A stretch of DNA of 46,538 nt from an uncultured Parabacteroides sp. (GTDB lineage: Bacteria > Bacteroidota > Bacteroidia > Bacteroidales > Tannerellaceae). Location of the stretch: the NCBI GenBank assembly GCA_944325335.1, contig CALUZR010000025.1, positions 1-46,538 of the forward strand, given 5' to 3'. Shown in pieces: positions 44,913 to 46,538 of the stretch (within the stretch, counting starts at the first letter, position 1; each line of letters begins with the position of its first letter). Both the position numbers and the translations under genes were made by a program. The notes beneath the pieces are model-generated. The model was given only the letters and a program-made list of their open reading frames with translations, had not been told where the DNA came from and made no database searches.

Positions 44913-46019
44913 CTAAGCTAATCGAATCTTGAAGTTCCGCATGGCCGTTGCAAGCAATACGACCGCCATCAGTGTCAGAATGGCTAAATCTTTAGCAAAA
45001 TACGCAAAACCCACGCCTTCTATCATGATTTTCCGGGCAATATCGATATACCAACGAGCTGGAATGAAATTACTGATCCAACGCAAACCATCAGGAATGC
45101 TTTCTATCGGGAATAATAAACCGGAAAAGAGCAGAATGGGAAGCATCAATCCCATGCCTGAAACCAGCATCGCATTCATTTGCGTATCGACCAAAGTGGA
45201 GATGAGCAATCCTAACGACAACGCAACAACTACAAACAACGCCGAAGCAATTATAAGCCAACACAAGCTGCCCCGAATCGGCACGCCCATCAGGAATGTA
45301 GCCAACAGCAATACCGTAGTCACATTCATAGCAGAAATAGCGAAATAGGGCGCCATTTTGGCCAAGATAATATGGATCGGCTTCAAAGGCGAGGCCAATA
45401 AGATTTCCATCGTTCCCATTTCTTTCTCTCGCACGATGGCAATAGAGGTCATCATGGCACAAATCAATATCAGCACCAACCCCAAAACGCCAGGTACGAA
45501 ATTATAGGCACTCTTCGATTGCGGATTGTAAAGCATCCGCGTCTCAGTCCCAATCTGGAAAGGAACGTGTAGGTTTTCAAGGTGTTCCAGCTGATAAGAA
45601 GCCAACACGCCTTGCGCATAACCCGTCAATAACGAAGCTTGATTGGGGTCTGTACCGTCGACAATGAGTTGGATGGCGGCATCGCCCCCATGTACTAAAT
45701 TGCGGGCGAAATGTTCGCTAAAGACAAGAACCATGTTGATATCGCCGCTCTTAAACACGTCGTTTATCTGGTCCGGTTCTGTCAATTCCTCGGCAACCGT
45801 AAAATATTCACTTGCCTGGAAACGTTCCTTAATTCGCTGCGTCTCTACATCTTTCGAAGGATCGAACACGGCTATGCGCGCATTGTGCACTTCGGTCGTA
45901 ATGGCATAGCCTAACACGAGCACTTGTACGATGGGAATCGCCAACAGAATAAAAAATGTCCGCTTGTCCCGAAATATCTGGCGAAACTCTTTCTGTACAA
46001 AGGATATGAATTGTCTCAT
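44913..46019 (-). CDS. ABC-2 type permease
   Basis: 368 residues, paralogous to the next gene and with the same helix pattern. The coupling loop is REKEMGTMEILLASPLKPIHI. It is YbhS-like. A gap of about 330 bp holding a 42-bp array separates it from the ATPase gene, while the gap to the second permease is only 19 bp. Confidence 0.9.
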   Translation of the reverse strand: MRQFISFVQKEFRQIFRDKRTFFILLAIPIVQVLVLGYAITTEVHNARIAVFDPSKDVETQRIKERFQASEYFTVAEELTEPDQINDVFKSGDINMVLVFSEHFARNLVHGGDAAIQLIVDGTDPNQASLLTGYAQGVLASYQLEHLENLHVPFQIGTETRMLYNPQSKSAYNFVPGVLGLVLILICAMMTSIAIVREKEMGTMEILLASPLKPIHIILAKMAPYFAISAMNVTTVLLLATFLMGVPIRGSLCWLIIASALFVVVALSLGLLISTLVDTQMNAMLVSGMGLMLPILLFSGLLFPIESIPDGLRWISNFIPARWYIDIARKIMIEGVGFAYFAKDLAILTLMAVVLLATAMRNFKIRLA

Positions 46020-46062
46020 ACGTTTTTCCTCCTTCCGTTCTTACACAAAAAACTTTCTTTAG

Positions 46063-46315
46063 GGTAAAAATGGCCCATGTTTGCGAACGTAGCCACGTCC
46101 GAGTACCTAAATGTGTTCCCGGCAGCGAACGGGAACACGTCCGCGCACCAAAATGTGTTCCCGACAGCGAACGAGAACACATCCGCACACCAAAATGTGT
46201 TCCCGACAGCGAACGAGAACACATCCGCACACCAAAATGTGTTCCCGCTAGCGAACGGGAACACATCCGCGCATGAAAACTTGTCTATGTTCGCGAACTT
46301 GGACAAGTTTTTCCA
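46063..46315. repeat. 42-bp tandem array with hairpin units
   Basis: The motif GCGAAC recurs at 46083, 46125, 46167, 46209, 46251 and 46293, exactly 42 bp apart. Middle units form GTGTTCCCG/CGGGAACAC around it. The last unit instead has AAACTTGTC/GACAAGTTT and GTTCGCGAAC. The arms change together and stay complementary. The array ends 44 bp upstream of the permease start at 46019. Confidence 0.9.
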
Positions 46316-46352
46316 TCTTTTATTCGTCATGTATACCATCTTGCCTCCTTTT

Positions 46353-46538
46353 TTAATCGGATGAACGTTTGGCTTGCCGAGCCAATTGCAGAAATACCTC
46401 GTCCATCGTCGCAGCCTGGTATTGGGCACGGAGATTGGCCGGCGTATCGAGTGCCCGGATTTGCCCGTCCACCATGATAGAGACGCGGTCGCAATACTCC
46501 GCCTCGTCCATATAATGCGTAGTGACGAAAACCGTGAT
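46353..46538 (-). CDS. ABC transporter ATP-binding protein (partial, C-terminal end)
   Basis: The last 61 residues of an ABC ATPase running off the right edge. VTTHYMDEAEYCDRVSIMVDG is the H-loop and the region after it, and the end reads AATMDEVFLQLARQAK, typical of multidrug/ABC-2 exporter ATPases. It is upstream of the two permeases on the same strand and forms one exporter with them. Confidence 0.9.
   Translation of the reverse strand: MTVFVTTHYMDEAEYCDRVSIMVDGQIRALDTPANLRAQYQAATMDEVFLQLARQAKRSSD

Noticed and set aside
46016..46429. Open frames with 14-residue repeats on both strands
   Set aside because: They arise because the 42-bp repeat is a multiple of three, so no stop occurs within the array.

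Overview
The window looks like the chromosome of a member of the Bacteroidales, most likely a Parabacteroides-like gut bacterium. The evidence is Bacteroidales-type promoters (TTTG ... TAnnTTTG), a GT3-type glycogen synthase next to an alpha-glucan phosphorylase, a DUF4988 surface lipoprotein, and DUF4286, DUF4923 and DUF6261-like proteins. The genus is an inference. No rRNA, tRNA, CRISPR array, insertion sequence or integrase was seen.

Layout. 1-4.8 kb: a DUF6261-like gene, a 41-bp tandem array, and a large surface lipoprotein behind a long leader that can fold in two exclusive ways. 4.8-14.2 kb (minus strand): groES-groEL with a sigma-54-like promoter; DUF4286-ruvC-SotB-like transporter-nitroreductase; glycogen synthase and phosphorylase. 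14.3-17.5 kb: a small conserved protein, a lysophospholipid acyltransferase, a nitrilase-family amidase, rnhB and DUF4923. 18-19.4 kb: a secreted GH29 alpha-L-fucosidase.

19.46-31.19 kb (minus strand) is the most unusual part. Eight tightly packed genes encode a small membrane protein, a truncated tubulin-like paralogue without the GTP-binding signature, a full-length tubulin-like protein with GGGTGSGS, a zinc-ribbon/TM/MORN protein and four exported proteins of unknown function. The two tubulin-like genes share a nearly identical 5' tract of about 230 bp and then diverge abruptly. The layout suggests a cytoskeletal or filament system linked to the cell envelope. That function is inferred.

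31.3-46.5 kb: an HU-like DNA-binding gene with a (GCTT)n microsatellite and a GC-rich hairpin in its leader; MATE pump and cyclophilin; riboflavin synthase; CDF metal transporter; pheS-nth-hypothetical; MBL hydrolase and murB; SMR transporter; an ECF sigma-factor operon; and an AraC-type regulator with an ABC-2 exporter whose ATPase gene runs off the right edge.

A theme across the window is non-coding repeats. Three arrays have a 41-42 bp period and two have a 22-23 bp period. All five end 30-60 bp upstream of a start codon, and most carry small palindromes. Two 100-bp palindromic elements and two copies of another palindrome family lie between genes. Gene-poor stretches longer than 300 bp: 1311-2113 (array, promoters, leader RNA), 17512-17956 (array, promoter), 32071-32390 (promoter, microsatellite, hairpin) and 46020-46352 (array). 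The slightly shorter gap 14623-14918 holds hairpins, a palindromic element and an array.
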